Shown: one piece after another, positions 1 through 5,517 of the stretch
Numbering within the stretch: position 1 is the first letter of the stretch
How the letters are laid out: each line of letters starts with the position of its first letter
Assembly (NCBI GenBank): GCA_900552295.1
Contig: URZB01000017.1
Location: forward strand, 1-13,080
Source: an uncultured Collinsella sp.
GTDB taxonomy: Bacteria > Actinomycetota > Coriobacteriia > Coriobacteriales > Coriobacteriaceae
Reading direction: 5' to 3'
DNA length: 13,080 nt
Program-made: the position numbers and the translations under genes
The notes under the pieces: model-generated
What the model was told of the DNA's origin: nothing
Seen by the model: the letters and a program-made list of their open reading frames with translations, nothing else
The model's database searches: none

Positions 1-1140
1 CTCCAAGTAGCGGCCGCACTTCTCGTAGTAGCCGTTGTTCTTAAGGTCCTCGAGGTTTTCGCCGAGAGTCTTGCCGGTGACGGTCATGACGTCGAGGTGG
101 AGCATCGACTTGATCTCCTCCATGATGCGCGGCACGCCACCCGCATAGTAGAAGAACTGCGCCGGCCACTCACCTGCGGGACGAACGTTGAGCAGGTAGT
201 GGGCACCACGGTGCAGACGGTCGAAGTCGTCGGCGGACATCTCGATGCCAAACTCGCGGGCGATCGCAGGGATATGCAGCAGCGAGTTGGTGGAGCCGGA
301 AATGGCGCCGTGGACCATGATGAGATTCTCGAAGGACTCCTTGGTCACGATGTCGCGCGGGCACAGGTTGTGTTCGGAGAGCCACACGGACTGACGGCCG
401 GCCTCGCGCGCAAACTCACACAGATCGGAGCTGGTTGCGGGCAGCAGGGCCGTGCCGGGGAGCATAAGGCCCAGGGCCTCGGCGGTAACCTGCATGGTCG
501 ACGCGGTGCCCATAAAGGAGCAGGCGCCGCAGCTGGGGCATGCGTTGTGCTTGGCAAACTCAAGTTCCTCGCGAGAGATCTCGCCGCGCTCGTAGCGGGC
601 AGAAATCGCACCGAGCTGCTCCAGGGTCAACAGGTCGGGGCCTGCATCCATGACACCGCCGGTAACGACGATGGAGGGGATGTTGATGCGGCCCATGGCC
701 ATAAGGTTCGCAGGCAGGCCCTTATCGCAGCTGGCAACAAAGACGCCGGCGTCGAACGGGGTGGCCTTGGCATGAATCTCGATTATGTTGGCGATCATGT
801 CGCGACTGGGCAGCGAGTAGTTGATGCCGTCGTGGCCCTGGGCCTCGCCGTCGCAGATATCGGTGCAGAAGTAACGGGCACCATGACCGCCAGCCTCGGC
901 AACGCCGGCACGGACCTCCTCGACCAGCTCAAACAGGCCGGCAGAACCCGGGTGCGAGTCGCCGAACGTCGACTCGATAATGACCTGCGGCTTGTCCAGA
1001 TCCTCGATGGACCAGCCAGAGCCCAGGCGCAGCGGGTCCATCTCGGGGCTGATGGTGCGGAACTTGCCAGAACGCGGCTGCAGCTTGGCAACCAGGTCGG
1101 CGGCCTCCTGCTGAATCTGTGCTTTGGTTTTCTCGTCCAT
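1..1140 (-). CDS. IlvD/Edd-family sugar-acid dehydratase, YjhG/YagF type (3' end outside window)
   Basis: Only the first 380 residues are visible; the reading frame runs off the left edge with no stop. The start is the ATG at 1140-1138, preceded by AGGAG with a 6-nt gap. The protein belongs to the [2Fe-2S] dehydratases that remove water from aldonic acids (or dihydroxy-acids) to give 2-keto-3-deoxy acids. Visible signatures are VASCDKGLPA (Cys138 cluster ligand, Lys140 at the metal site), CSFMGTASTM (Cys207, second ligand) and GSTNSLLHIPAIA near residue 282. The last two match E. coli YjhG/YagF (D-xylonate dehydratases) better than IlvD or Edd. The first cluster cysteine is Cys92 or Cys96. 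It lies 108 bp downstream of the GntP permease on the same strand, the same pairing as E. coli yjhG with the permease yjhF. The substrate could be xylonate, gluconate, galactonate or another aldonate; sequence alone does not decide. Confidence 0.87.
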   Translation of the reverse strand, partial: MDEKTKAQIQQEAADLVAKLQPRSGKFRTISPEMDPLRLGSGWSIEDLDKPQVIIESTFGDSHPGSAGLFELVEEVRAGVAEAGGHGARYFCTDICDGEAQGHDGINYSLPSRDMIANIIEIHAKATPFDAGVFVASCDKGLPANLMAMGRINIPSIVVTGGVMDAGPDLLTLEQLGAISARYERGEISREELEFAKHNACPSCGACSFMGTASTMQVTAEALGLMLPGTALLPATSSDLCEFAREAGRQSVWLSEHNLCPRDIVTKESFENLIMVHGAISGSTNSLLHIPAIAREFGIEMSADDFDRLHRGAHYLLNVRPAGEWPAQFFYYAGGVPRIMEEIKSMLHLDVMTVTGKTLGENLEDLKNNGYYEKCGRYLE

Positions 1141-1248
1141 GATGTTCTCCTCTTTTGGTTTGAACGGTTGTACCAATCGTTGGTTAATGAATCAGGTGAA
1201 AATGGGTACCGAGCGATGCACTCGGCGAAAGATGCTTAGCTACGCGAA
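1141..1248 (-). other. Intergenic gap between permease and dehydratase, with small dyads
   Basis: This 108-bp gap separates the permease stop from the dehydratase start. It holds a 5-bp hairpin (CCGAG 1209-1213 with CTCGG 1221-1225, 7-nt loop) and a short dyad ACCAA-TCG-TTGGT at 1172-1184. The hairpin has no adjacent T-run on either strand, so it is more likely a pause or mRNA-stability element than a terminator. The genes may be cotranscribed, but the gap leaves room for a second promoter. Confidence 0.35.
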
Positions 1249-2610
1249 CTAGGCGAAGAACGAAATCACCAGGGCGCAGGCAAGACCCGAAAGGCCGATG
1301 AGCGTCTCCATAACGGTCCAGGACTTGAGGGTGGTCTTCTCGTCAATCTCCAGGAATGAGGAGCACATCCAAAAACCGGCATCGTTGACGTGCGAGAGGG
1401 CCGTGGCACCGCCGCAGATGGCAAGACAGATAGCGGCACGCATGAGCACCGAAGCACCGGCAACCGCGGGCATGGCGGCCATAATGCCCGATGCCATGGT
1501 CATAGCGACGATGGAGCTGCCGACAGAGGCACGCACCATGACGGCAATCAAAAAGGCAACGACCACCAAAGGCAGCGGTGAGGCCTCGAGCATAGGTCCG
1601 ATAACCTGGCCCAAGCCGCAGTCCTGCAGCATCCAGCGAATGACGCCGCCGCAAGCGATAACCAGCAAGATCATGCCGACGGGCTTAAGAGAGCGGTCGA
1701 GCAAGGCCTTGAGCTCGGCGCCGGAGTAGCCGCGGCGCGCGCCCAGCAGATACATCGCGACGAGCGTGGCGAGCGTCAAAGCGACGAACGGCTTGCCCAG
1801 GAAGGCGAGAATCGAGGCGAGCTCGGCGGGCATGGGGATATAAGAGGACAACGTGCCCAGCAAAATCAGACAAAGCGGCGTGAGCACGATGGCAAGCACC
1901 ATGCCAAAGGAGGGAAGCTCCTTTTCGTCGCTCGCACCCTCGGCAGAGGTAAAGTGCTCCGGAACATCGGTAAAAATGCGACCGCCCACGTTGCGACCCC
2001 AGATGACGCCGGCGATCGCCATGGCGATGAAGGCAGTAGGGATACCGACGAGAATCATGGTGCCCAGGTCGACACCGAGCGTGCCGGCGACCAGAACCGA
2101 ACCGGCCGATGGCGGCACAAACGCATAGCCAGCGGCAAGTCCTGCGAGCAGCGCGATGCCGTAGTAGAGCGTCGACTTTTTGGTCTGCGATGCCACGCTA
2201 AACGCAAGCGGAATCAAAACGACTACGCCCGCCTCAAAGAACACCGTAGTGCCGATAACCAGACCGGTAATGCCCAGCGCCCAGCTGGAATGACCCTGCC
2301 CAAAGGTATCGATGAAGGTCTGGGCGATCTTCTTGGCGCCGCCGCTCTCCTCAAGAATCTGGCCAAACATCGAGCCGAGGCCAATGAGCAGGGCGATGTT
2401 TTGCAGCGTGGTTCCCACGCCCTTGGTGACAGTGTCCGCCACCAGGTCGAGCGGCATACCGGCGCCGATGCCGATCGCGAGCGCCGAGACCATCATCGAA
2501 AGCACAGGATGCAGCTTGAACTTAATGATGAGCGCAAGCAGCAGCGCGATGCCCACGATAGCGGCGATGACCAGCCTGGTGGGGTCGGCCATAAACGTTG
2601 GGTCTGACAT
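1249..2610 (-). CDS. GntP-family sugar-acid:proton symporter
   Basis: A 453-residue polytopic membrane protein, normal length for the gluconate permease (GntP) family. It is hydrophobic throughout, with probably a dozen or more membrane segments and a polar loop near residues 205-235. The family signature SHVNDAGFW is at residues 406-414 and FVPPSAG at 164-170. GntP members import aldonates (gluconate, fructuronate, ketogluconate and similar) with protons. The ATG start at 2610-2608 follows GGAGG with a 4-nt gap; Met7 is a less likely alternative. It is the first gene of a minus-strand unit with the dehydratase, divergent from the GntR/FCD regulator, so the regulator probably senses the transported or derived acid. 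The exact substrate is unknown; the neighbouring dehydratase suggests an aldonate. Confidence 0.92.
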   Translation of the reverse strand: MSDPTFMADPTRLVIAAIVGIALLLALIIKFKLHPVLSMMVSALAIGIGAGMPLDLVADTVTKGVGTTLQNIALLIGLGSMFGQILEESGGAKKIAQTFIDTFGQGHSSWALGITGLVIGTTVFFEAGVVVLIPLAFSVASQTKKSTLYYGIALLAGLAAGYAFVPPSAGSVLVAGTLGVDLGTMILVGIPTAFIAMAIAGVIWGRNVGGRIFTDVPEHFTSAEGASDEKELPSFGMVLAIVLTPLCLILLGTLSSYIPMPAELASILAFLGKPFVALTLATLVAMYLLGARRGYSGAELKALLDRSLKPVGMILLVIACGGVIRWMLQDCGLGQVIGPMLEASPLPLVVVAFLIAVMVRASVGSSIVAMTMASGIMAAMPAVAGASVLMRAAICLAICGGATALSHVNDAGFWMCSSFLEIDEKTTLKSWTVMETLIGLSGLACALVISFFA

Positions 2611-2620
2611 CTTTCCTCCA

Positions 2621-2678
2621 ATTCATCAGACCTTTTGAATTCGCCTTAGACTATAGCGTGTTCTCAATAGGTCTGATG
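2621..2678 (-). promoter_or_regulatory. Promoter of the permease/dehydratase unit with two FCD-type operators
   Basis: On the minus strand a TATAGT -10 box lies at 2655-2650. It is flanked by CATCAGACC (2624-2632) and its inverse GGTCTGATG (2670-2678). The second covers the expected -35 position and the first lies just downstream of the start site, as expected for repression. The centres have the form TCNGA, as in operators of GntR/FCD proteins (for example FadR, GGTCNGACC). No good -35 hexamer is visible, and binding by the adjacent regulator is inferred. Confidence 0.5.
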
Positions 2679-2700
2679 TTTAAAAGGGAAACTTTTTTCA

Positions 2701-2719
2701 AAATACATCTGATGTATTT
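2701..2719. promoter_or_regulatory. Perfect 9+1+9 palindromic operator in the divergent region
   Basis: AAATACATC and GATGTATTT form a perfect inverted repeat around a central T (2710). The core CATCTGATG matches the flanking sites at 2624, 2670 and 2813. It is the most symmetrical of the four copies and sits between the divergent promoters, so it is the best candidate for the high-affinity site of the neighbouring FCD regulator. Confidence 0.5.
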
Positions 2720-2803
2720 CCTGAACGATCTGTTTTTGACGGTAAACGGCTACTTACAGCTCTCCATTGTCGGAGCGAACCACCGCGGCTTCTGTAAATG
2801 AGC

Positions 2804-2820
2804 TAGAATAGCTCTGATGA
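2804..2820 (+). promoter_or_regulatory. Regulator -10 box and overlapping operator (autoregulation)
   Basis: TAGAAT at 2804-2809 is a plausible -10 box for the regulator gene. It is followed at 2813-2819 by TCTGATG, the same motif as in the permease promoter. The inverse complement of 2813-2824 and the sequence at 2621-2632 share AATTCATCAGA. A site at the transcription start suggests that the regulator represses itself. No convincing -35 box was found. Confidence 0.4.
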
Positions 2821-2843
2821 ATTCTTTTGATATGAGGTGAAGC

Positions 2844-3536
2844 GTGGCACGAGCCGATTCGGGACTCCCCGAGCAGATAGCAGATAAAATCATTCAACTG
2901 ATCCTGGATGAGCATCTTGAGCAAGGCGACCGCCTGCCCAAGGAGGCTGTGCTCGTCGAGCGCCTGGGTGCTGGCAGGAGCACCGTACGCGAAGCCATGA
3001 AGCTGCTGCAGTCGCGCAACATCGTGCGCATTAAGCAGGGCTCGGGCACCTATGTGGCATCAAACCCCGGCGTTGCCGACGACCCGCTGGGCTTTACCTT
3101 TATCGACGACAAGCAGCGTCTGGCGCGCGACCTACTCGAGGTGCGCTTTATGATCGAGCCGCAGATTGCACGCATGGCAGCCGAGCACGCAACCAACGAC
3201 CAGGTCGTCTGTATCAAAGAGCTCTGCGACGAATCCGAGCGCCTGGCCGAGGCCGGTGAGGATTACTCCGCCGCCGACACCGCGTTCCACAATGCCATTG
3301 CCGAGAGCTCCGGAAACCTCGTCGTTCCCCGCCTAATGGGCGTGCTCAAGGCGTCTGTCCCCCTGTTTATTGACGTGACCGGCAAAAAGCTGGTTGAGGA
3401 GACCATCCGCACCCACCGTGGCGTGGCCGACGCCATCGCCGCGCGCAATCCCACCGCAGCGCACGACGCGATGTACCTGCATCTGGTGTACAACCGCAAC
3501 ATGATCGCAGAGGGAGCGCAGGAACAGAGCAAATAG
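2844..3536 (+). CDS. GntR-family transcriptional regulator, FadR/FCD subfamily
   Basis: A 230-residue cytoplasmic DNA-binding protein of standard FCD length. Residues 8-72 form the winged helix-turn-helix, with GRSTVREAMKLL as recognition helix and GSGTYV as the wing. Residues 93-220 form the all-helical FCD effector domain. Asp145, His149, His191 and His213 fall at the usual metal-binding positions. Family members such as UxuR, ExuR, DgoR and LldR respond to sugar acids or other carboxylates. The GTG start at 2844 follows GAGGTGA at close spacing; the upstream ATGs at 2818 and 2832 run into stops and are out of frame. It is divergent from the GntP permease and surrounded by TCTGATG sites, so local control of the permease/dehydratase unit and of itself is likely. 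The effector is unknown. Confidence 0.93.
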   Translation: MARADSGLPEQIADKIIQLILDEHLEQGDRLPKEAVLVERLGAGRSTVREAMKLLQSRNIVRIKQGSGTYVASNPGVADDPLGFTFIDDKQRLARDLLEVRFMIEPQIARMAAEHATNDQVVCIKELCDESERLAEAGEDYSAADTAFHNAIAESSGNLVVPRLMGVLKASVPLFIDVTGKKLVEETIRTHRGVADAIAARNPTAAHDAMYLHLVYNRNMIAEGAQEQSK

Positions 3537-3549
3537 ACGTCCGCACGGC

Positions 3550-3575
3550 AAGGGCGAGACTACCGTTCGCCTTTT
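3550..3575 (+). terminator. Probable rho-independent terminator of the regulator gene
   Basis: An 8-bp stem pairs 3550-3557 with 3567-3574 (core GGCGA/TCGCC, one G-U pair) around a 9-nt loop. It ends in a short T-run at 3572-3575. It starts 13 bp after the regulator stop and separates that gene from the SDR promoter. The T-run is short, so strength is uncertain. Confidence 0.55.
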
Positions 3576-3579
3576 AAAA

Positions 3580-3591
3580 GTGAACGTTCAC
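3580..3591. promoter_or_regulatory. LacI-like palindromic operator upstream of the SDR gene
   Basis: GTGAACGTTCAC is a perfect 12-bp palindrome with a central CG, the usual geometry of LacI-family operators. The same GTGAACGTT core recurs at 11161-11169 and 11202-11210 in front of the GH105 gene. A TATACT -10 candidate follows at 3634-3639. Confidence 0.55.
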
Positions 3592-3633
3592 CTGATTTTA
3601 GGGAATAAGGGGTGGCTATTACGCCGCTTCTCC

Positions 3634-3680
3634 TATACTGACCTTGTATGAAAAGCAAGACTTATATAGATGAACGTTTC
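3634..3680 (+). promoter_or_regulatory. Probable SDR promoter (-10) and second operator half
   Basis: TATACT at 3634-3639 resembles a -10 box, without a clear -35 box. At 3671-3680 TGAACGTTTC is a degenerate copy of the operator at 3580-3591, with centres 90 bp apart. It lies in the leader just before the ribosome binding site (GAAAGG, 3685-3690). Two sites flanking a promoter would suit repression by looping, but this is inference. Confidence 0.35.
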
Positions 3681-3696
3681 TTTTGAAAGGATCGCT

Positions 3697-4506
3697 ATGT
3701 CTGATCTTATGGACAGCTTCCGCCTGGATGGCAAGGTCGCGCTCGTAACCGGCGCCACCTATGGCATTGGCATGGCCATCGCCGAGGCGCTCGGAGAGGC
3801 CGGCGCCAAGATCGCCTTTAACGCACGTCACGCCGACAAGGTAGCCGAGGCCGAGAAGCACTACCGCGAGCTGGGCTTTGAGGCTCATGGTTACGTGGCA
3901 GACGTCACCGACGAGGCCGTCGTCGCCGAGCTCATCGCCAAGATCGAGACCGACTTTGGCACCACGCCCGACATCCTGGTCAACAACGCTGGCGTCATCC
4001 AGCGCACCCCGATGCTCGACATGAGCGCCGAGGACTTCCGCCGCGTCGTCGATATTGACCTCAACGCACCGTTTATCGTGTCCAAGGCCTGCCTGCCCGG
4101 CATGATCGCCAAGGGCCACGGCAAGATCATCAACATCTGCTCCATGATGAGCGAGCTGGGCCGCGAGACCATCGCCGGCTATGCCGCGGCCAAGGGCGGA
4201 CTCAAGATGCTCACCAAGAACATCTGCTCGGAGTTTGGCGAGGCCAATATCCAGTGCAACGGCATTGGACCCGGCTACATCGCCACGCCGCAGACCGCAC
4301 CGCTGCGCGAGACGCAGCCCGACGGCAGCCGCCACCCGTTTGACCAGTTCATCATTGCCAAGACGCCAGCAGCCCGTTGGGGCACGCCCGAGGACCTGAA
4401 GGGCCCCGCCGTGTTCTTGGCTTCCGATGCATCGAACTTCGTCAACGGGCACATTCTGTACGTGGACGGCGGCATCCTGGCTTACATCGGCAAGCAACCT
4501 GCTTAG
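3697..4506 (+). CDS. dhuD: SDR-family NAD(P)H oxidoreductase, DhuD-like (annotated elsewhere as gluconate 5-dehydrogenase)
   Basis: A 269-residue classical short-chain dehydrogenase. It has the TGATYGIG nucleotide-binding loop (18-25), NNAG (96-99), Ser149 and the YAAAK pair Tyr162/Lys166. The segments INICSMMSELGRET, GPGYIATPQTAPL and FVNGHILYVDGG follow the gluconate 5-dehydrogenase/DhuD subfamily. From memory they match the streptococcal DhuD that reduces 2,5-diketo-3-deoxygluconate to 2-keto-3-deoxygluconate in unsaturated-uronate breakdown. The start is ATG 3697 with GAAAGG 6 nt upstream; an in-frame ATG at 3670 has no ribosome binding site and lies in an operator-like sequence. The DhuI-like isomerase follows on the same strand after 231 bp of structured sequence, and a GH105-type uronyl hydrolase is in the same window. 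Gluconate/5-ketogluconate chemistry is the main alternative. Confidence 0.82.
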   Translation: MSDLMDSFRLDGKVALVTGATYGIGMAIAEALGEAGAKIAFNARHADKVAEAEKHYRELGFEAHGYVADVTDEAVVAELIAKIETDFGTTPDILVNNAGVIQRTPMLDMSAEDFRRVVDIDLNAPFIVSKACLPGMIAKGHGKIINICSMMSELGRETIAGYAAAKGGLKMLTKNICSEFGEANIQCNGIGPGYIATPQTAPLRETQPDGSRHPFDQFIIAKTPAARWGTPEDLKGPAVFLASDASNFVNGHILYVDGGILAYIGKQPA

Positions 4507-4511
4507 GGGCT

Positions 4512-4615
4512 GCGCGGGCTTGAGACGGGCATCTTGCCTTTCAATCGTCGGTCGCGTACCCAAGTACGCTTCCCTCCTCTTTCAAGGCAACCTGCTCCGC
4601 CTCAAGCCCGCTCGC
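4512..4615. repeat. Long three-stem imperfect inverted repeat between SDR and isomerase genes
   Basis: Three nested stems can form. The outer is 11 bp perfect (4514-4524 with 4601-4611), the middle is TTGCCTT/AAGGCAA (4534-4540 with 4584-4590), and the apical is GCGTAC/GTACGC (4554-4559 with 4564-4569) with a 4-nt CCAA loop. It begins 5 bp after the SDR stop and codes for nothing obvious. It lacks a T-run on the plus strand, so it does not look like a simple terminator. It may be a REP- or MITE-like intergenic element, or an mRNA-stability structure separating expression of the two genes. Confidence 0.6.
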
Positions 4616-4649
4616 TCACCGCACGCCCACATTAAGGCCAATGTAATAG

Positions 4650-4712
4650 TTGCGGTGAAATAGTTCCTGTATAGGCCATCTATCAGGATAAATAGGAACT
4701 ATTCCACCGCAA
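4650..4712. repeat. 19-bp-arm inverted repeat, copy 1 (TTGCGGTG-type)
   Basis: Arms 4650-4668 and 4694-4712 pair over 19 positions with a single A/C mismatch (4658/4704) around a 25-nt loop. The outer arm TTGCGGTG(g/a)AATA and the loop start GTATAGGCC recur in modified form in copy 2 at 7586-7652. There is no T-run on either side here, so it is not a classic terminator. It ends 25 bp before the isomerase start codon, just upstream of its ribosome binding site. Confidence 0.65.
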
Positions 4713-4737
4713 GTTAGAAATAGGAAGGTAATTCGCA

Positions 4738-5379
4738 ATGAAAATCGCTCTGATCAATGAGAACTCTCAGAACTCCAAGAACCCTATGATCGAGGCTGCC
4801 CTTAAGAAGGTTGTCGAGCCCATGGGCCACACCGTCTTTAACTATGGCATGTATGCCGACGCCGACTCCAAGCCCCTCACCTATGTGCAGAACGGCATCC
4901 TTGCCGCCGTGCTGCTGAACTCCGGCGCTGCCGACTACGTCGTGACCGGCTGCGGCACCGGCGAGGGCGCTATGCTCGCCTGCAACTCCTTCCCCGGCGT
5001 GCTGTGCGGCCACGTTGCCGACCCGCTCGACGCCTACACCTTTGCCCAGGTCAACGATGGCAACGCCGTCGCCATGCCCTTCGCTCTTAAGAATGGCTGG
5101 GGCCAGGAGCTCAACCTCGAGTACACCTTCGAGAAGCTCTTTGGCTTTGGTTCGGGCAACGGCTACCCCGCCGAGCGTGTTGAGCCCGAGCAGCGCAACA
5201 AGAAGATTCTCGATGGCGTGCGCGCTGTGACCATGCGTCCGCTCGTCGACGTCCTGGGCGAGATCGATCAGGACCTGGTGAAGGGCGCACTTGCCGGCGA
5301 GCACTTCCAGGAGTACTTCTTTGCCAACGCCACCGACGAGGCCATCATCGCCAAGGTCGAGGAGATCTTGGGCCTGTAA
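4738..5379 (+). CDS. dhuI: RpiB/LacA/LacB-fold isomerase, DhuI-like (4-deoxy-5-keto-uronate ketol-isomerase)
   Basis: A 213-residue protein of the RpiB/LacAB sugar isomerase superfamily. It is longer than ribose-5-phosphate isomerase B (about 150 residues) and matches the DhuI branch in length. Visible motifs are the N-terminal MKIALINENSQ, the active-site loop VVTGCGTGEGAML with Cys72 at the RpiB catalytic-cysteine position, NSFPGV, and a C-terminal FQEYFF. I recall near-identical blocks in streptococcal DhuI, which converts 4-deoxy-L-threo-5-hexosulose uronate to 2,5-diketo-3-deoxygluconate, the step KduI performs elsewhere. ATG 4738 follows AGGAAGG (4722-4728). It probably acts directly before the upstream SDR. 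Because 231 bp of hairpin-rich DNA separate the genes, it may have its own promoter. A sugar-phosphate isomerase role is the alternative. Confidence 0.83.
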   Translation: MKIALINENSQNSKNPMIEAALKKVVEPMGHTVFNYGMYADADSKPLTYVQNGILAAVLLNSGAADYVVTGCGTGEGAMLACNSFPGVLCGHVADPLDAYTFAQVNDGNAVAMPFALKNGWGQELNLEYTFEKLFGFGSGNGYPAERVEPEQRNKKILDGVRAVTMRPLVDVLGEIDQDLVKGALAGEHFQEYFFANATDEAIIAKVEEILGL

Positions 5380-5421
5380 TAAGGCCCACGGGGCGCACCG
5401 ACCCCCAACAAACCGCCAAGC

Positions 5422-5462
5422 AAAAGGCGCCGCGACAATCCATGTGTCGCGGCGCCTTTTTT
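5422..5462. terminator. Strong bidirectional rho-independent terminator
   Basis: A perfect 12-bp GC-rich stem (GGCGCCGCGACA, 5426-5437, with its complement 5445-5456) has a 7-nt loop. It is flanked by AAAA (5422-5425) and TTTTTT (5457-5462), giving a T-tail on the plus strand and a shorter one on the minus strand. It sits between the converging isomerase gene and the large flavin oxidoreductase gene and can stop both. Confidence 0.9.
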
Positions 5463-5517
5463 GATTGGCTATCGCTTGAGCCACTGCAAGGCGGCCGCTC
5501 CCCTATTTGCCAAAAGC

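Noticed and set aside
97..1239. Long plus-strand open frame opposite the dehydratase
   Set aside because: It lies antisense to a clearly conserved dehydratase, has low-complexity Gly/Ala/Arg-rich composition and no family motif. It reflects GC-rich third positions of the real gene.
2598..2801. 67-codon plus-strand open frame in the permease-regulator gap
   Set aside because: The region is AT-rich and full of operator-like palindromes; the frame overlaps the permease start and has no ribosome binding site or recognisable product.
3619..4563. 314-codon minus-strand open frame opposite the SDR gene
   Set aside because: The plus strand carries a full SDR with all catalytic residues; the reverse frame has no motif.
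4427..4663. 78-codon plus-strand open frame overlapping the SDR 3' end and the hairpin region
   Set aside because: Half of it is an off-frame of the SDR gene and the rest lies in the inverted repeat; no sign of coding selection.
4714..5484. 256-codon minus-strand open frame opposite the RpiB-like isomerase, crossing the terminator
   Set aside because: It runs through a strong bidirectional terminator stem and is antisense to a conserved gene.
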